Source: Iris pallida
Taxonomy: Eukaryota > Streptophyta > Magnoliopsida > Asparagales > Iridaceae
Reading direction: 5' to 3'
Assembly (NCBI GenBank): GCA_029216955.1
Contig: JANAVB010031417.1
Span: 20,561,278-20,625,277 of the forward strand
DNA: 64,000 bases
The notes under the pieces were generated by a model. It made no database searches and was not told the DNA's origin. It saw only the letters and a program-made list of their open reading frames with translations. Numbering within the stretch: position 1 is the first letter of the stretch; the number at the start of each line of letters is the position of its first letter. Shown here piece by piece: positions 1 to 12,042 of this stretch. The translations under genes and the position numbers were made by a program.

Positions 1-289
1 GCTCCAAGAAAACCATACAGCGGTCCGGTCCCGTCGAAGGGACTCTTATAGAGAGCTCGCGCGCCGAGACGCAGCCCGCTGCATCTAGGACTTGTTCCAA
101 CAGAAGTCGTTCCATTAGTTGGATCGATTCTCGTATCTTCCGTCCAAATCGAATTGAATCGATGCCGCAAGACGTTAACGTTTACCAAGCTTAGCGATCG
201 AGTCAGATGGCCATCTGAGTTCCCGACCGATCTGACTCGGCGCTAGCATATTATGAAGTTCCGTCGCCTATCGAAAGCGGGGCGCTACA
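1..289 (-). repeat. 3' LTR of the Gypsy element (partial)
   Basis: This matches 6689-6977 with three differences (positions 16, about 170 and about 220). It ends in CA at 288-289, where internal sequence begins. Only the first 289 bases of the LTR, in element orientation, are inside the window. The adjoining polypurine tract on the minus strand is poor: the bases next to the LTR are not clearly purine-rich. Confidence 0.9.
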
Positions 290-349
290 TAATATACCAC
301 TAAGAAAAAGTTTCGTCCCGAAACTTAAGAACAAGGGTCGGACCTTAAT

Positions 350-784
350 TTAGACGAACAACGCAGGGTACTTCTCCTTCATCTCCGCCTCCATCTCCCA
401 CGTCGACTCCTCGACTGTATGGTTCCGCCAAAGCACGCGGACCAAGGACATCGACCGATTTCGTAGCACCTTTTCCTTGCGGTCCAAAATTTGAATAGGC
501 TCCTCCGAGTAAGACAAGTCAGTACGTAGCTCCAACTGATCGAAGCTAACCACATGACTTGGATCGTGCACGTATTTTCGAAGTTGTGAAACGTGGAAAA
601 CATCGTGCACATCGGCTAAGGCAGGAGGTAGTGCGATCCGATAAGCAACAGTCGCAACTCGCTCAATGATCTCGAAGGGGCCTACAAATCTCGGGCTCAA
701 TTTGCCTTTAACGCCGAACCGCATCACTCCGCGCATGGGCGTTACTTTCAGAAACACATGGTCCCCGGCCAAGAACTCTAGTGG
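350..784 (-). pseudogene. C-terminal integrase and chromodomain-like tail of Gypsy Pol, cut off by a TGA
   Basis: This is the same reading frame as the polyprotein upstream, separated from it only by a TGA at 785-787. The codon context suggests a CGA to TGA transition. The segment (about 144 residues) holds the conserved post-integrase region, with a GPF motif followed by a HVSQL-type motif. It ends in a region resembling the chromodomain-like tail of Tekay/Del elements (VLWRNH and then STWE). It has no good ATG of its own. Without readthrough, this copy would make Pol lacking its tail. Confidence 0.85.
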
Positions 785-3700
785 TCATCGACGAAGATCT
801 GCGTAGCTCTTTTGTCGACTTTGCGCGATGCGGAGTCTATCTCGGATCAAGCGGACCTTTTTGACGGCCTGCTCCACTAGTTCCGGTCCCAGCACTTGTC
901 GCTCTCCGACGTCATCCCAGCATATCGGCGAACGGTACTTCCTCCCGTAGAGCGCTTCGTATGGAGCCATCCGAATACTCGACTGATAACTGTTGTTATA
1001 CGCAAACTCCGCAAGCGGCAAATGCGTATCCCAACTAGTCTTTAGGTCGATCGCACACAGACGCAGCATGTCTTCTAGGATTTGATTCACCCTCTCCGTC
1101 TGTCCGTCTGTTTGGGGATGGTACGCCGAACTAAAGTTCAGTTTGGTTCCCATCGCCGCTTGGAGGCTCGTCCAGAAACGCGATAGGAATCGCCCGTCTC
1201 TGTCCGAAATTATTGAGGCCGGCACCCCGTGCAGTCGAACAATCTCATCGACGTAGATTTGCGCTAACCGATCGACGCTCCATCCTACTTTAATTGCGAT
1301 AAAGTGAGCCGACTTGGTCAATCTATCAACAATGACCCAAATTGCGTCATTCCCCTGCGACGTCTTCGGAAATCCCACAATGAAATCCATCGAGATATTG
1401 TCCCACTTCCACTCGGGAATGGGGATGTTCTGCAGCTCTCCGCCGGGCCTCTGGTGTTCCGCCTTCACCTGCTGACACGCCATGCATTGCGATACGAACG
1501 TAGCCACGTCTTTCTTCATGCCGTGCCACCAAAAATTTGTGCGCAAGTCCTTGTACATCTTGGTGCTCCCAGGATGTAACGAGTACTTCGCATAATGCGC
1601 CTCCGTCAGAATTTCTTTTCTGAGTTCGGCAGTTTCAGGAATGCAGAGCCTTTCCTTTAGTCGCATCGTCCCGTCTCCGTCTTCCGCAAAGTCAGTCGCC
1701 CTTCCCGTTGAAATCAGCTCGCGCATCTTCTTCAGGAATGAGTCGTCCTCCTGTGCGGTCTTTATCTTGCTAAGCAGGCTCGATCCTAACTTCAGTTGAA
1801 CTAGGTGCAGGTGTCGATACTCAATTCCGAGTTCGATATCCATCGCTTCAAGGTCTCGCTTTATCTCCTTGTTTATGGCCAGTGTTCCCATAAACATTCT
1901 GCTGAGTGCGTCGGCCACCACGTTTCCCTTGCCCGGCGTGTACTCGATCGTTAGCTCGTAATCTTTTATGAGTTCGAGCCATCGTCGCTGTCGTAGGTTG
2001 AGTTCCCATTGCGTGAACAAGTACTTCAGGCTTTTATGATCTGTGTAGATTCTGCATGCTACACCATAGAGATAGTGCCGCCATAACTTCAATGCAAAGA
2101 CGATCGCCGCCAATTCTAAGTCGTGCGTCGGGTAATTTTTCTCGTGCTGCTTCAACTGCCGTGAAGCGTAGGAGATGACTTTGTCTCTCTGCATGAGTAC
2201 GCACCCGAGGCCAGTTTCTGACGCGTCGCTGAATATCTGAAAGCCTTCGGGACCGTCTGAAAGTGCAAGGATTGGAGCTGAGACGAGCCGTTGCTTCAAC
2301 TCTTGAAAGCTGGATTCACAGTCGTCGCTCCATTCGAATACTACTCCCTTCTGGGTGAGGCGAGTCAGAGGCGACGCTAGTTTTGAGAAGCTTCGCACGA
2401 ATCTACGATAGTAGCCCGCTAAGCCCAGGAAGCTCCGAATGTCGCTAGCCGAGGCAGGTCGTTTCCAATCCACCACCGCATCAATCTTCTTTGGGTCCAC
2501 CGCGACACCTTCGGCAGAGATTACGTGCCCAAGGAATGTCACGCTACTCATCCAGAACTCGCACTTACTCTGCTTGGCGTACAATTTGTTTTCACGCAGA
2601 ATCTGCAGTACCGTCTTCAAATGTTCCGCGTGCTCTTCCCGATTCTTTGAGTAGACAAGGATATCGTCGATGAATACGACTACAAATTTATCTATTTGAG
2701 GTCGGAAGACTCGGTTCATCAGATCCATGAAAGCGGCAGGGGCATTCGTCAAACCGAACGGCATGACGAGGAATTCGTAATGACCATATCGAGTGCGGAA
2801 GGCAGACTTCGATATGTCGTCGGACTTGATCTTCAACAGATGATAGCCTGAACGAAGATCGATTTTTGAAAATATCGCCGCACCTTGCAGTTGGTCAAAC
2901 AAGTCGTCGATTCGCGGCAAAGGATACTTGTTCCGCACGGTCGCCTTGTTGAGTTCCCGATAGTCGATGCATAGCCGCAACGACCCATCTTTCTTCTTCA
3001 CGAACAGTACGGGAGCTCCCCACGGAGAGACGCTAGGGCGAATAAATCCGCGGTCTAGCAACTCTTGTAATTGCACCTTCAGCTCCTTCAGTTCTGCTGG
3101 AGCCATTCGGTAAGGCGCCTTTGATATCGGCCGCGTATCCGGAAAGGTGTCGATGCTGAATTCAATTTCTCGATCCGGCGGCATCCCGGGCATCTCGTCA
3201 GGAAAGACGTCCGGAAAATCTGCCACAACATCAGTCTGCATTGTGTTTGTATTATCCGTCCGCGTGTCTCGAACTGATGCCAAGTATCCCGCACAGCCGG
3301 AACGCAGCATACGCCTTGCCGAGATTGCCGACACCATCATCGCCGTCTTCGAGGCCATACCGCACGAATATGAGAACTCTGTCTCGCCAGGAAGGCGAAA
3401 CACCACTCTCTTCTCCGCGCACTCGATCGTTGCACGACAAGCGCCCAACCAATCCATGCCCAGGATTATGTCGTAATCTTTTATGTCTAGCACGACGGCA
3501 TCCAAGGATAGATATCTTCCCCCGACGCAAATGTGGCCATCCCTACAAATAAAGTTCGCAGACATATCAACTCCCGACGGAGTGCTAACGCTAATATTTA
3601 TATCTAGTGATTGCATGGTTATTTTATTTTCTTTCGCAAAATCAGCAGATATAAAGCTATGCGTCGCACCCGAATCGAATAGGACTCGTGCAGGTATACT

Positions 3701-4957
3701 TTTGTAGAGTAATATACCTGTTACAACAGTATCGGACGCGTACGCCTCGTCCCGAGTTAAGGCATAAACTCGGCCTTGAGCTCCGTGGCGTTGGTTCTGC
3801 TGGTTGACGGGCACCGCATTTGCGCCTTGCAATATCGGCGCTTTATGCGGGTTCGGGACGTTCCTCGGTGGGTTGTGTTGATTCGGACCTTTGTGCGGAC
3901 AATATGTAACTATATGGCCTACCTCGCCACATTTATAGCAAGATCTCGTGACGCAGTCGACGGTTCGGTGCCCACGCCTACCGCACCTGGTGCAGTGCTG
4001 ACTGCCATGGCCTCGGTCATCCAACCTGTTCGGACGCTTTGTTATTCCCGATCCCCCGGCGCCGGCGTCGTTAGGACGCTTGTTGAAGTGGTTACGGATG
4101 CCTCTACTCGACATATGGCCAAAGATGCGTTCACTATTAAGAGCGGCATTATAGGATTCACGGTATGTTTGGCACCTTTGATTCACGACGTCCCTTCGCA
4201 GTTCGTCATTTAGGCCCTGTTGGAAGCGTTCACACCAGGCTTCCTTGTTGGGCAGAAAGGCGCCGGCAAACTTCGCCAGCTTTGAGAAGCTCGAATCATA
4301 ATCGTCGACAGACATATTTCCCTGTCGCAGCGTCATGAACTCGTCTTCTTTTTGTTGACGGACGGCACGAGGAACGTATTGTTCGAGGAAGTCTTCCTTG
4401 AATATTTTCCAGGAGATCGTGGCGTCTGTATCGGCTTCATAGATCTCCTGCTTTTTAGCGGCCCACCAGTCGTACGCCCTCAGTTGCAGCTGTAACGCCG
4501 CACAAGTTACCCGCTGGGACCCTTCAATGCTAAGCAGATTAAACAGGTCCTCCATCTCCGCGAGCCATCCTACGATTACATCGGGCTCCGCTCGGCCGTT
4601 GAACTTCGGTGGATTCATCTTGCGGAACTCCTTTGCCTTGAACAAGGAAGAAGAATCTATCATTTGCGGTTGAGTCTCTTCTTCCTCGTTTTCTTCTTGG
4701 TTGCCTTGGTTTCCCTCGGGCCCTTCGTCCGTCGTCTTCATGTTGCCCGCCATTCTGCTGACTATCTGAGTCAGGGCATTCATCTGTCTTTGTTGCGCTT
4801 CGAATTGGGCTTTGAATTGTGTCTGAAGCTGCTGCTGCTGCAGCTCCATCAACTGTAGCATCTTTTGCATAGTCGTCTCGCTAGGCTCGGTGCTTTTTGT
4901 GCTCGACGTACTATCTACAGTTTGGGTTGGGGCAGGATTGTTCCTTTTCTTAGTCAT
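785..4957 (-). CDS. Ty3/Gypsy Gag-Pol polyprotein
   Basis: The protein has 1390 residues from an ATG at 4957. Order: Gag capsid-like region (about 100-300); two CCHC zinc knuckles (about 318-351); aspartic protease with a DSGATHSF motif (about 427); reverse transcriptase with FIDDILVY catalytic residues (about 764); RNase H starting with a DASETG motif (about 910); integrase with an HHCC zinc-binding region (about 1120-1160) and a DDE core from about 1185. The order RT, RNase H, integrase defines Ty3/Gypsy. Apart from the terminal nonsense codon the frame is uninterrupted over 4.2 kb, which agrees with the near-identical LTRs. In family terms this single product is cleaved by its own protease, copied inside a Gag particle and inserted into nuclear DNA. 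Confidence 0.95.
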   Translation of the reverse strand: MTKKRNNPAPTQTVDSTSSTKSTEPSETTMQKMLQLMELQQQQLQTQFKAQFEAQQRQMNALTQIVSRMAGNMKTTDEGPEGNQGNQEENEEEETQPQMIDSSSLFKAKEFRKMNPPKFNGRAEPDVIVGWLAEMEDLFNLLSIEGSQRVTCAALQLQLRAYDWWAAKKQEIYEADTDATISWKIFKEDFLEQYVPRAVRQQKEDEFMTLRQGNMSVDDYDSSFSKLAKFAGAFLPNKEAWCERFQQGLNDELRRDVVNQRCQTYRESYNAALNSERIFGHMSSRGIRNHFNKRPNDAGAGGSGITKRPNRLDDRGHGSQHCTRCGRRGHRTVDCVTRSCYKCGEVGHIVTYCPHKGPNQHNPPRNVPNPHKAPILQGANAVPVNQQNQRHGAQGRVYALTRDEAYASDTVVTGILLYKSIPARVLFDSGATHSFISADFAKENKITMQSLDINISVSTPSGVDMSANFICRDGHICVGGRYLSLDAVVLDIKDYDIILGMDWLGACRATIECAEKRVVFRLPGETEFSYSCGMASKTAMMVSAISARRMLRSGCAGYLASVRDTRTDNTNTMQTDVVADFPDVFPDEMPGMPPDREIEFSIDTFPDTRPISKAPYRMAPAELKELKVQLQELLDRGFIRPSVSPWGAPVLFVKKKDGSLRLCIDYRELNKATVRNKYPLPRIDDLFDQLQGAAIFSKIDLRSGYHLLKIKSDDISKSAFRTRYGHYEFLVMPFGLTNAPAAFMDLMNRVFRPQIDKFVVVFIDDILVYSKNREEHAEHLKTVLQILRENKLYAKQSKCEFWMSSVTFLGHVISAEGVAVDPKKIDAVVDWKRPASASDIRSFLGLAGYYRRFVRSFSKLASPLTRLTQKGVVFEWSDDCESSFQELKQRLVSAPILALSDGPEGFQIFSDASETGLGCVLMQRDKVISYASRQLKQHEKNYPTHDLELAAIVFALKLWRHYLYGVACRIYTDHKSLKYLFTQWELNLRQRRWLELIKDYELTIEYTPGKGNVVADALSRMFMGTLAINKEIKRDLEAMDIELGIEYRHLHLVQLKLGSSLLSKIKTAQEDDSFLKKMRELISTGRATDFAEDGDGTMRLKERLCIPETAELRKEILTEAHYAKYSLHPGSTKMYKDLRTNFWWHGMKKDVATFVSQCMACQQVKAEHQRPGGELQNIPIPEWKWDNISMDFIVGFPKTSQGNDAIWVIVDRLTKSAHFIAIKVGWSVDRLAQIYVDEIVRLHGVPASIISDRDGRFLSRFWTSLQAAMGTKLNFSSAYHPQTDGQTERVNQILEDMLRLCAIDLKTSWDTHLPLAEFAYNNSYQSSIRMAPYEALYGRKYRSPICWDDVGERQVLGPELVEQAVKKVRLIRDRLRIAQSRQKSYADLRR

Positions 4958-5121
4958 TCCTACAAAACAGAGTAAACCCGTTAGTATTTTTCAAAAATAT
5001 CTACGGGCTTACCTGTATGGAACTCTTATTTCACGCAACATGCCGACAAGCATTCAATCGAGCCATCGCAACGGACATTCCAATAATGAAACATCTTTCG
5101 AAAATCCGAGGAAACATAACT

Positions 5122-5135
5122 GTGCTCTGATACCA
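5122..5135 (-). promoter_or_regulatory. Primer-binding site, initiator tRNA-Met
   Basis: On the minus strand this reads TGGTATCAGAGCAC, complementary to the 3' end of plant initiator tRNA-Met. It lies three bases inside the 5' LTR, the normal place for priming minus-strand DNA synthesis. Confidence 0.92.
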
Positions 5136-5138
5136 ATT

Positions 5139-6977
5139 TGTCACGTCCCGAGTCGACAAACCGTTCGTCCCCGGTGTTACTTTGCCGATTCGATCGTCCT
5201 CGCTAAGGCGTGATGCCGCACGAGCCTGGAGTTGCGCTCGTGCAAGGCAAGATGACAAGTTCTCAAATGGTTATCGTTAAATTTTGATATTAATACGCCA
5301 AGTCGAAACTTCACAATTCACATCAGAATATAAGACGCAGTATAGGAAGATAGAAATGCTTTTCATTCATAGCTTGCAACGAAGTGCAAGTCGTAATTTA
5401 CATTGGATGCCGTTGCGGCTACATTGATTGAAAACAGAAAGAAGATACATTCGACAAGTTGCCTGAACTAACGCTTGCCGTTCCATACATTCGCCCCTTT
5501 ATACATAAGCCGTCGACTTGAATTGGCTTCAAAATACTTCAGTATAGGAAGAGCTTCAAAACGCCTCTCCGCACTTCAGCTCCAGTTTAGTTGGGCGCGC
5601 CCGTCGCACCTGGGGAAATTGGGGGAATGGGATTAGCACACTTGCTAAGTGGACGAGACGAACCCACTCGTCTAAACCGACTCTGATTGTTAGGGTAGGC
5701 ATGCTTTAGAGTTGTCTTTCTATTAGAACTAAATGAATTCAGTTCATATTCGATAGCCATCTTTGCGTAATAAAGCATACAGTGAAACATAGCAGTTTAT
5801 CATATTTCTTACCACGGCCGTGTTCGTCCCTGCATGAAAACAGAGATAATATTTACCCTGCATAAGACAATAGGTGAGCATGCTACTATCTTATATGCGG
5901 TCATTGATGTTACACATCACGTGGGACTATCTCAACGGCATTTCGGCCCGCTCAGTCTAGGTTGCAAGCCTGACTGACGGTCCCGCAATGCATCAGTGCC
6001 GAAGCACGATTATTCATTCCTCCTAGGTCGAGTCGATTCCGATGCCCCGGATATCGATTCGAGGAAAATATCAACTTGTGCACAAGCTGTCCATGACCAT
6101 GCCAATGCGTGAACAGTTTATATATGCAACCAGTTTTGTATAGCGCGGACAGTATAGAACGACATTATCATTAACCCCAACTCATGCAACGTTTCATTTT
6201 CCCCAAGCCGTACTCCGATTTAGCGTCCCGTAGGCACCAAATTGTCCGAGGCATCATAACCCACGATCGACGTTTCATAATATTTTGCAGCACGTAAAAT
6301 AGTCTATCTTTTTACTAGAACCTTAAACTTTCTGGTTTATGTGATAGACTTGTATTTTCAGAGTAAATTTCTCTAAATCGATACATTTTCCCGAGTTCTT
6401 GGACTTAGTGGATTGGCATGCAATTAACTTGGCATCGTTCGATTTGAATGAATTCGAAGCAAGGAATAAGTTTGCGGGACAGAGTAGAAAAGAAGGGGCC
6501 GAATCACCCACCGATCACTTTGCTTTGTGCAGGTCGTCGAAGCGCTACGCAACGTCAATCCTTAGTTACGCGAGCTCCTGCAATGCATCAACACTTGGTT
6601 AGATTTCCTTCTTTTCCCCTTGTATCGAAATTTGTAATTGCATCCATGAAAACGACGCGAAAGCACTTCAATCAAGCCAAGCGGCAAAGCTCCAAGAAAA
6701 CCATATAGCGGTCCGGTCCCGTCGAAGGGACTCTTATAGAGAGCTCGCGCGCCGAGACGCAGCCCGCTGCATCTAGGACTTGTTCCAACAGAAGTCGTTC
6801 CATTAGTTGGATCGATTCTCGTATCTTCCGTCCAAATCGAATTGAATCGATGCCGCAAGGCGTTAACGTTTACCAAGCTTAGCGATCGAGTCAGATGGCC
6901 ATCTGAGTTCCCGGCCGATCTGACTCGGCGCTAGCATATTATGAAGTTCCGTCGCCTATCGAAAGCGGGGCGCTACA
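5139..6977 (-). repeat. 5' LTR of the Gypsy element (1839 bp)
   Basis: On the plus strand it starts TGTCACGTCCCG at 5139 and ends CTACA at 6977, so on the minus strand it begins TGTAGCG and ends GTGACA. It is long for an LTR. It holds no convincing gene; the short open frames in it are chance. It should carry the U3 promoter, R and U5, but I could not place a TATA box with confidence. Confidence 0.92.
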
Positions 6978-7944
6978 TATCTCGTACGGCCTTGACACTT
7001 GCTTTACCACGTATTGTGAGTCACATGTAGGATACGTACCCGCGTAGTCGCCTGGCCACCGATACGTATGGAGCGTGCAATGGATATGAGTAACTGCCAA
7101 TAGAATTACATGTTAGAAGAGTTGGTGGTTACTAGAGGTTCATATCAGTCATGGAGATGATGAGACTAGGCATTGGGTGGGGAGAACAATACCTGACGTA
7201 TAGGCTTAGATTACACTACCCCTGTAACCCGGAAGCTCCGCTAGAAATATGGGTATGATTATCCTCTCAGGTTGGCCACTGACGTTTTTGAACGTTATGC
7301 GCTTGGTCACTGGTGCCCAAGAGGGGACTATACCGGATTCTATATTCAGTCAGGGCTCATGCGTCGAATGATTGTATCTCAACTGCATATTCACAGTAGA
7401 ATGGTTAGGTACCATATTGCATGCATCACTTTATTTTCTATTTATTATCACAGTTTATATGGCATGGTATTTTCTTGTATCTTGTTATATCCTGCTGAGG
7501 ACCTGGTTATCTCTCCAGGGTTAGACGAGTTTCAGCAGGAGTACGGAGCGACACTGGATCCATCCTATATTGATGACGAGGCTTCTCCTGCGGATTTCTA
7601 AATGATTCATTTATTGAGACATTAGTGGATATTTTTGCATCTCTTTTCTTTCTATTTGCGGAGGACGTTGGACTCCAATCTTATGAGACTATTTTCATAG
7701 ATGTTTGGAGTGGGTATATCCACCCGGCTATCTTTTGATACACTTATTTATTATCTGGACTCTATTATCTTTTGTGTTGAGCTATGATGAGATTAGATTA
7801 TATTATTCTGGCCTGTGATTATTTTATTTACAGCTTATGTGCGTATACGAGGATTACATATATTGGAGTATGCTTCGTACATGTGCAGCTGGCATGTTCA
7901 TGTACTTGGTCCTATGTATATATTTTGGGACTGGGACGTTATAT
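6978..7944. other. Older repeat-like sequence, unidentified
   Basis: No host gene is recognisable. An open frame at 7272-7601 (109 codons) has a tract rich in acidic residues at its end but no motif I recognise. The Gypsy element ends directly against this stretch, so it is older than that insertion. It may be the remains of another LTR retrotransposon, but I cannot show terminal repeats. Confidence 0.4.
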
Positions 7945-8885
7945 TGTGTTTTTTGCCTTTGGACTAGAAAGAATAGTCCCACATTGGATACACCACCAAG
8001 TGGGTATACTATAAAGCTTTGCTCGAGTTGAGGTGTGCGCGTGGGGTGTAGTAGGGCTCATATGAGAGTGTTTTCTATGAGAAAAAATGATTAACTCATC
8101 AAGGAAAGCATTAATGCTTTTTAATTGTCATGCTCTCATGGAAAAATTCATAAGAAAAATTGTGTCAATTATTCATATCCATTTTATGTGGGATTTGAAT
8201 TAAAGTAGATCATATTTTTCGTAATCAGTTGACGGCCAAGATTAGGGTTATGATTATCTCCCTACTCTAAATATTTTCTTGGTGCCTTCTTTGAGGACTT
8301 AATTCGAAATTGAGAGACTAAGAGGGTTGCCACCATTGGAGTCCAGAGGAGTTCGTGCGAGTCCAGACAGGAGGTGGCAACGAGCCTTACAGAAGTTCTT
8401 GGGAGCAGATTACGTGGGGACGAATATTGCTTTGAGCAACGGTAATCTTCATCACCTCAGCAAGAATTGTTTCTTCTTCTTCTTCTTCTTCTTCTTCTTC
8501 TTCTTCTTCTTCTTCTTCCACTTATTTTCTGCATCTTGTAATCTGTTTTTTCTGTCTGCAACTGCGATTGGAAAGAAGAACGAGAATTCTATTATGTCAT
8601 TTTGTAATTTAAAAAAAAGTAACAGTTGTCTTTCGTTGGATTCGAATTCTTTGGAGAGCAAACTTGTTTGTGTTAGAACTCTCTGAAGTCTTGTTTACAA
8701 CTTCTGATTTAGAACAGAAAAAACAAATTTATTTGTGTGAGATCTCTCTTTCTGATGGTTTTTTCATATAGATCTGTCTCGAAAATAGTAACACATTGTT
8801 ATGTTCTTGGCTAATTTGATATAGCTCATATCTTTAATCGTGGTCTTTGTTTATTCTTTTATGTTTTGGCGGAAACAATCACTTC
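7945..8885 (+). repeat. Diverged Copia-type solo LTR, related to the LTRs at 48726 and 54721
   Basis: It shares, in order, several blocks with the Copia LTRs at 48.7 and 54.7 kb: a TCCCACAT block, an AAGCATTAATGC block, a GTGGGATTTGAATTAA block, a GGGGACGAAT block followed by TTGCTTTGAGCAAC, then a TTCTTCTTC tract and GGAAAGAAGAACGAGA. The same order and spacing argue for common descent, with high divergence. The (TTC)n run at 8468-8518 is a microsatellite in the position of the TTCTTCTTC block. I found no matching internal region or second LTR, so it is most likely a solo LTR. The ends are approximate. Confidence 0.6.
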
Positions 8886-9333
8886 TCTCTGTTAGATCGC
8901 CATTAATGGTGAGAGATTGAAGGTCAGTGCTGCCTTTATTGTTTAATATTTCAATACTTTCTTCGATAAAGAAAACTATAATGTCACTATGCTTATACTC
9001 ATGCATGATCAGTCGCCTAAAGCCTATTAGCCTCACGTTCAAGAATCAAAACAAAGAAGGCTGTGGTCCAGTATTCTCTCATAGTTCAAATTACAACAAT
9101 AAAAATCAACCAACCACTTGAAACTTAAGCAAAAGGTTTTCCTATCAGATCGCTGCGATCGTGTAGATCTCATATGCCGGAGCAAACAATTGAGACCACG
9201 ACAGCACAGGAGGAATTATTGAGTGTGCCGGATGCACTGCATTCTTTTCATGCCAATCGTTGGATTACCATAGGGATGTGTATATGTACACATTTCTGGA
9301 CAATCCAACGGTTGAGAAGGGATCGGGTGCACT
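8886..9333. other. Intergenic, nothing recognised
   Basis: AT-rich sequence between the solo LTR and a hAT element. No coding signal, RNA gene or repeat could be supported. Confidence 0.6.
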
Positions 9334-9867
9334 TAGGGGTGAGCATTATTCGGTTTTGGACCGAAAATCGAACCGAACCGAACCGAATAAGAGATTCGGT
9401 TCAGTTTCAAAACATTTCAGTTCGATTTCGGTTTTCAAAATACAAAATTTTTTTATTCGGTTTCGATTTTGGATTCCGTCCAAAACCGAAAGTCGAATAA
9501 GAATCATACAATTATATAAATACCCTCAATTTTAAAATGTGCATATTTTGAAAACAATAATTCTATCTGTGTGTTTTGGGTTACAACTTTAATAATTTAA
9601 CTAGTTCAATTTTGTGTGTAACTTTGAAATTCAAAAAATGTGTGTATAAAAATTATAATTTTTAATATAATTTAACCATTATCCGAACTTTGGGTCCTAC
9701 CGAACAAACCGAATAAGCCGATAAACCGAATTCATTATTCGGTTTGGTTCGGTTTCGATTTTGGCTAATTAGGTTCGGTTTCGGTTTTAAACTTTTAGAA
9801 TTCTAGTTTATTCGATTTTGGCTAATTCGGTTCGGTTGAAACGGAATAAACCGAACCCTCACCCCTG
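9334..9867. mobile_element. Non-autonomous hAT (Ac-like) element, CGGTT-rich, copy 1
   Basis: It begins TAGGGGTGAG and ends CTCACCCCTG, so the termini are inverted repeats differing only at the outer base, as in Ac-type elements. It is flanked by a perfect 8-bp duplication, GGTGCACT (9326-9333 and 9868-9875). The interior is AT-rich and holds clusters of CGGTTCGGTT-like motifs near both ends. There is no transposase. It belongs to the same family as 60594-61309 and 63059-63982. Confidence 0.88.
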
Positions 9868-9875
9868 GGTGCACT

Positions 9876-10959
9876 GCAACCCGGCCCATACAATAATTTC
9901 TGTACAGGACGGGGCAGAGCGAGCGAGCGCGCGGAGGGACTGACACAGCTAGCTAGCAAGCAGCACCTCGCATGCATGCACTGTCAAGAGATGAGTCCGG
10001 ACGAAATGAATGAATGCGCGGAGGACAATTAATTAACTAATTAATTAGTTAGTTAGTTTAATTAAACTTGCCGGGAGTAACTAATTAAAATCGTCGAGAC
10101 ATGCACAAGTGGGAGGGGAGGGGGAGGTGGAGGTGGTCCGGGGAGACACGGTTGGTTGCGCAGCGAGGATTCTGGCGACACAGAAGCTGTGGCGGATGTT
10201 CTGGATGCATGCTGCACATGACCAGCGCATGCATGCATGGGAATGCCAAAACTAAATTTTGAAGCTTTTAATTTCTTTGATCACTAATTAATTACTCTTG
10301 AGAGATGGGATCTCCCTCTCTATTCTATATATGTATATATATTTTTAGGGTTAGGATAGATTAGTGATTAGTGTGTTTGAAGTGCACTCTTCCTTTTTTA
10401 TAATCCAACCCTCTTTAACCTGTCTGTGTGTATTTTTGTGCGACTGATTAAATTGTTATAAACAAGTTTAGGAGACCAGTAGAGTAGAGGAATGATAATA
10501 CCTACAAAATCAAGAAGTAGGTTTTAAATAGGTGGTGTTGACGAGGGTTTGGCTCATCCTAGAATTTAAGCAAACAGTAACTTCTTCTACACTACATTTC
10601 TACTGAGGATGAGGATGGGGTGCCGTTCCATGTGCTAGGGGATAGAGCTACATGCATCCTATGATATTTTTCAAATTTTGTATTAACGTAAGCCTCGTGC
10701 TACATTAGTGAAAATAAAGTTTTTCTTTTCTTTTTGAGTTCGAAAAACAAAGTTATAACTATTAACTACTCCATCACAAAACTTCTGAAGGTATCAAATC
10801 AAACCTGGAGGTCCAAACTAAATATAATTGGTTCATGTTGCATAATTAATATCATCTCTATCGCAAAATTTGAGTCCAATTCAATCTACATTGGTAAATG
10901 AGAAACATGTACTTTGCAAGAAACCAGGACTAACTGACTAGTTTGGGTCAAAATGTTTA
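9876..10959. other. Intergenic, nothing coding
   Basis: It holds short low-complexity tracts (TTAATTAAC-type at about 10027-10065) and purine-rich stretches. No open frame, RNA gene or terminal-repeat structure is supported. Confidence 0.6.
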
Positions 10960-11500
10960 GGGTATGATTGGATTGAAGGGAAAAAAAAAAAAAACAAAGT
11001 TAAGTGCTGTTAAGTGAGGAAAAGTATAGTCAATATATATAACTTTTTTGGGATCGTAGGAGAGTTAAGTGGGGTGCGTTTAATAATTCTTGCTTGGATA
11101 TAAAGATTTTGAGTGAGAGGATGATTAATAAAAATATTATAGTTACTAAAATATCCATATTATATATGTAATAAAATTAAATTTGATTGAAATTTAATTA
11201 GAACTTGTCAAAAAATATTCATTAATAAAGAAACTACGGAGCAACATGTTGAAAGCAAGAAAAAATAGAAAAAAAAAAAGGTCATAAAATTTTATAGGAC
11301 AAATAAGAGATATGTATGTCTTTTTAAACAAAACCTCTCTATCCCTCTCGTTAATCCTCATATTTAGGGGGTTAAAAAATGGATTAAACAAACCATTACT
11401 TAACCCTTCATAACCCTTCCTTTTAAATCTTCACCCTCAAATTAAATATAATTTTATTTTTTCTCACTTAATTTTCTTAACCCTCGATCCAGGCAGACCC
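10960..11500. mobile_element. PIF/Harbinger (Tourist-like) MITE
   Basis: The left end reads GGGTATGATTGGATTGAGG-like and the right end is its approximate inverse, finishing GGCAGACCC. TTA lies on both sides (10957-10959 and 11501-11503), the 3-bp duplication typical of PIF/Harbinger. The terminus resembles the Tourist consensus (GGG, C/A-rich, then TTTGG). It is 541 bp, AT-rich, with no transposase. Confidence 0.65.
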
Positions 11501-11755
11501 TTAGGTTTCCTTTGCAACCAATATGTTTAGGTTTATCAACCAAAGCTTTGCAATATTTTGGAAAATAGCCCATAAAGCCCACACATCATATTAACACCTC
11601 ACAATGATGTCACATCAGCAATATTGTGTAAGAAAACACGTGGAATAAATAGGAAGAGCAGGGACAATTTATGATAATGAGACGGGACAGAGAAAGTGTT
11701 TAGTGATGGTCCTGATGGATAGTCTTTATCTCAGATTTATGGCCCCTTCGGATGG

Positions 11756-12042
11756 TTGTATTATTTAGTTTTAAAATCTCGTATAATATTCAAATTTTAT
11801 GTTTAGTTTTTTTATATTGTCTATAAGAGAATTTGGATTTTGTCGTGACGGTTTACTTGGATTGACTGTTATATATATATTTTTTGCCTCCATAAATTCA
11901 AATTTTGTATTTAATTTTAGAGACGTTTATGTCTCCATAAATCAATTCAAAATTTAAGTTTATGTTTCCATTTTGGACCATATTAAGAGACCTCAACACG
12001 AATTTTGAATATTATACGAGATCCTAAAACTAAATAACACAA
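11756..12042. mobile_element. MITE with about 44-bp terminal inverted repeats
   Basis: The left arm (TTGTATTATTTAG and onward, including CTCGTATAATATTCAAA) and the right arm (ending CTAAATAACACAA) are near-perfect inverse complements over about 44 bases. The element is about 287 bp. The TSD is unclear, so no superfamily is assigned. Confidence 0.65.

Larger units (their letters stand above)
1..6977 (-). mobile_element. Ty3/Gypsy LTR retrotransposon (chromovirus-like), truncated by the window edge
   Basis: The element reads on the minus strand. Its 5' LTR is at the right (5139-6977), its primer-binding site sits just inside, gag-pol runs leftward, and the inner part of its 3' LTR is at 1-289. 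The 289 bases shared by the two LTRs differ at only three sites, all transitions, so the insertion is recent. Both LTRs end in TG...CA. The right flank after 6977 begins TATCT; the left flank is outside the window, so the target-site duplication cannot be checked. The C-terminal chromodomain-like segment encoded near 350-500 suggests a Tekay/Del-type chromovirus; that lineage call is inference. The sequence to its right (6978 onward) looks like older repeat DNA into which it inserted. Confidence 0.93.

Noticed and set aside
1304..4213. Plus-strand open frames inside the Gypsy region
   Set aside because: Shadows of the minus-strand gag-pol gene.
8452..8686. Open frames with poly-Phe and poly-Lys
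   Set aside because: Produced by the (TTC)n microsatellite in the solo LTR.
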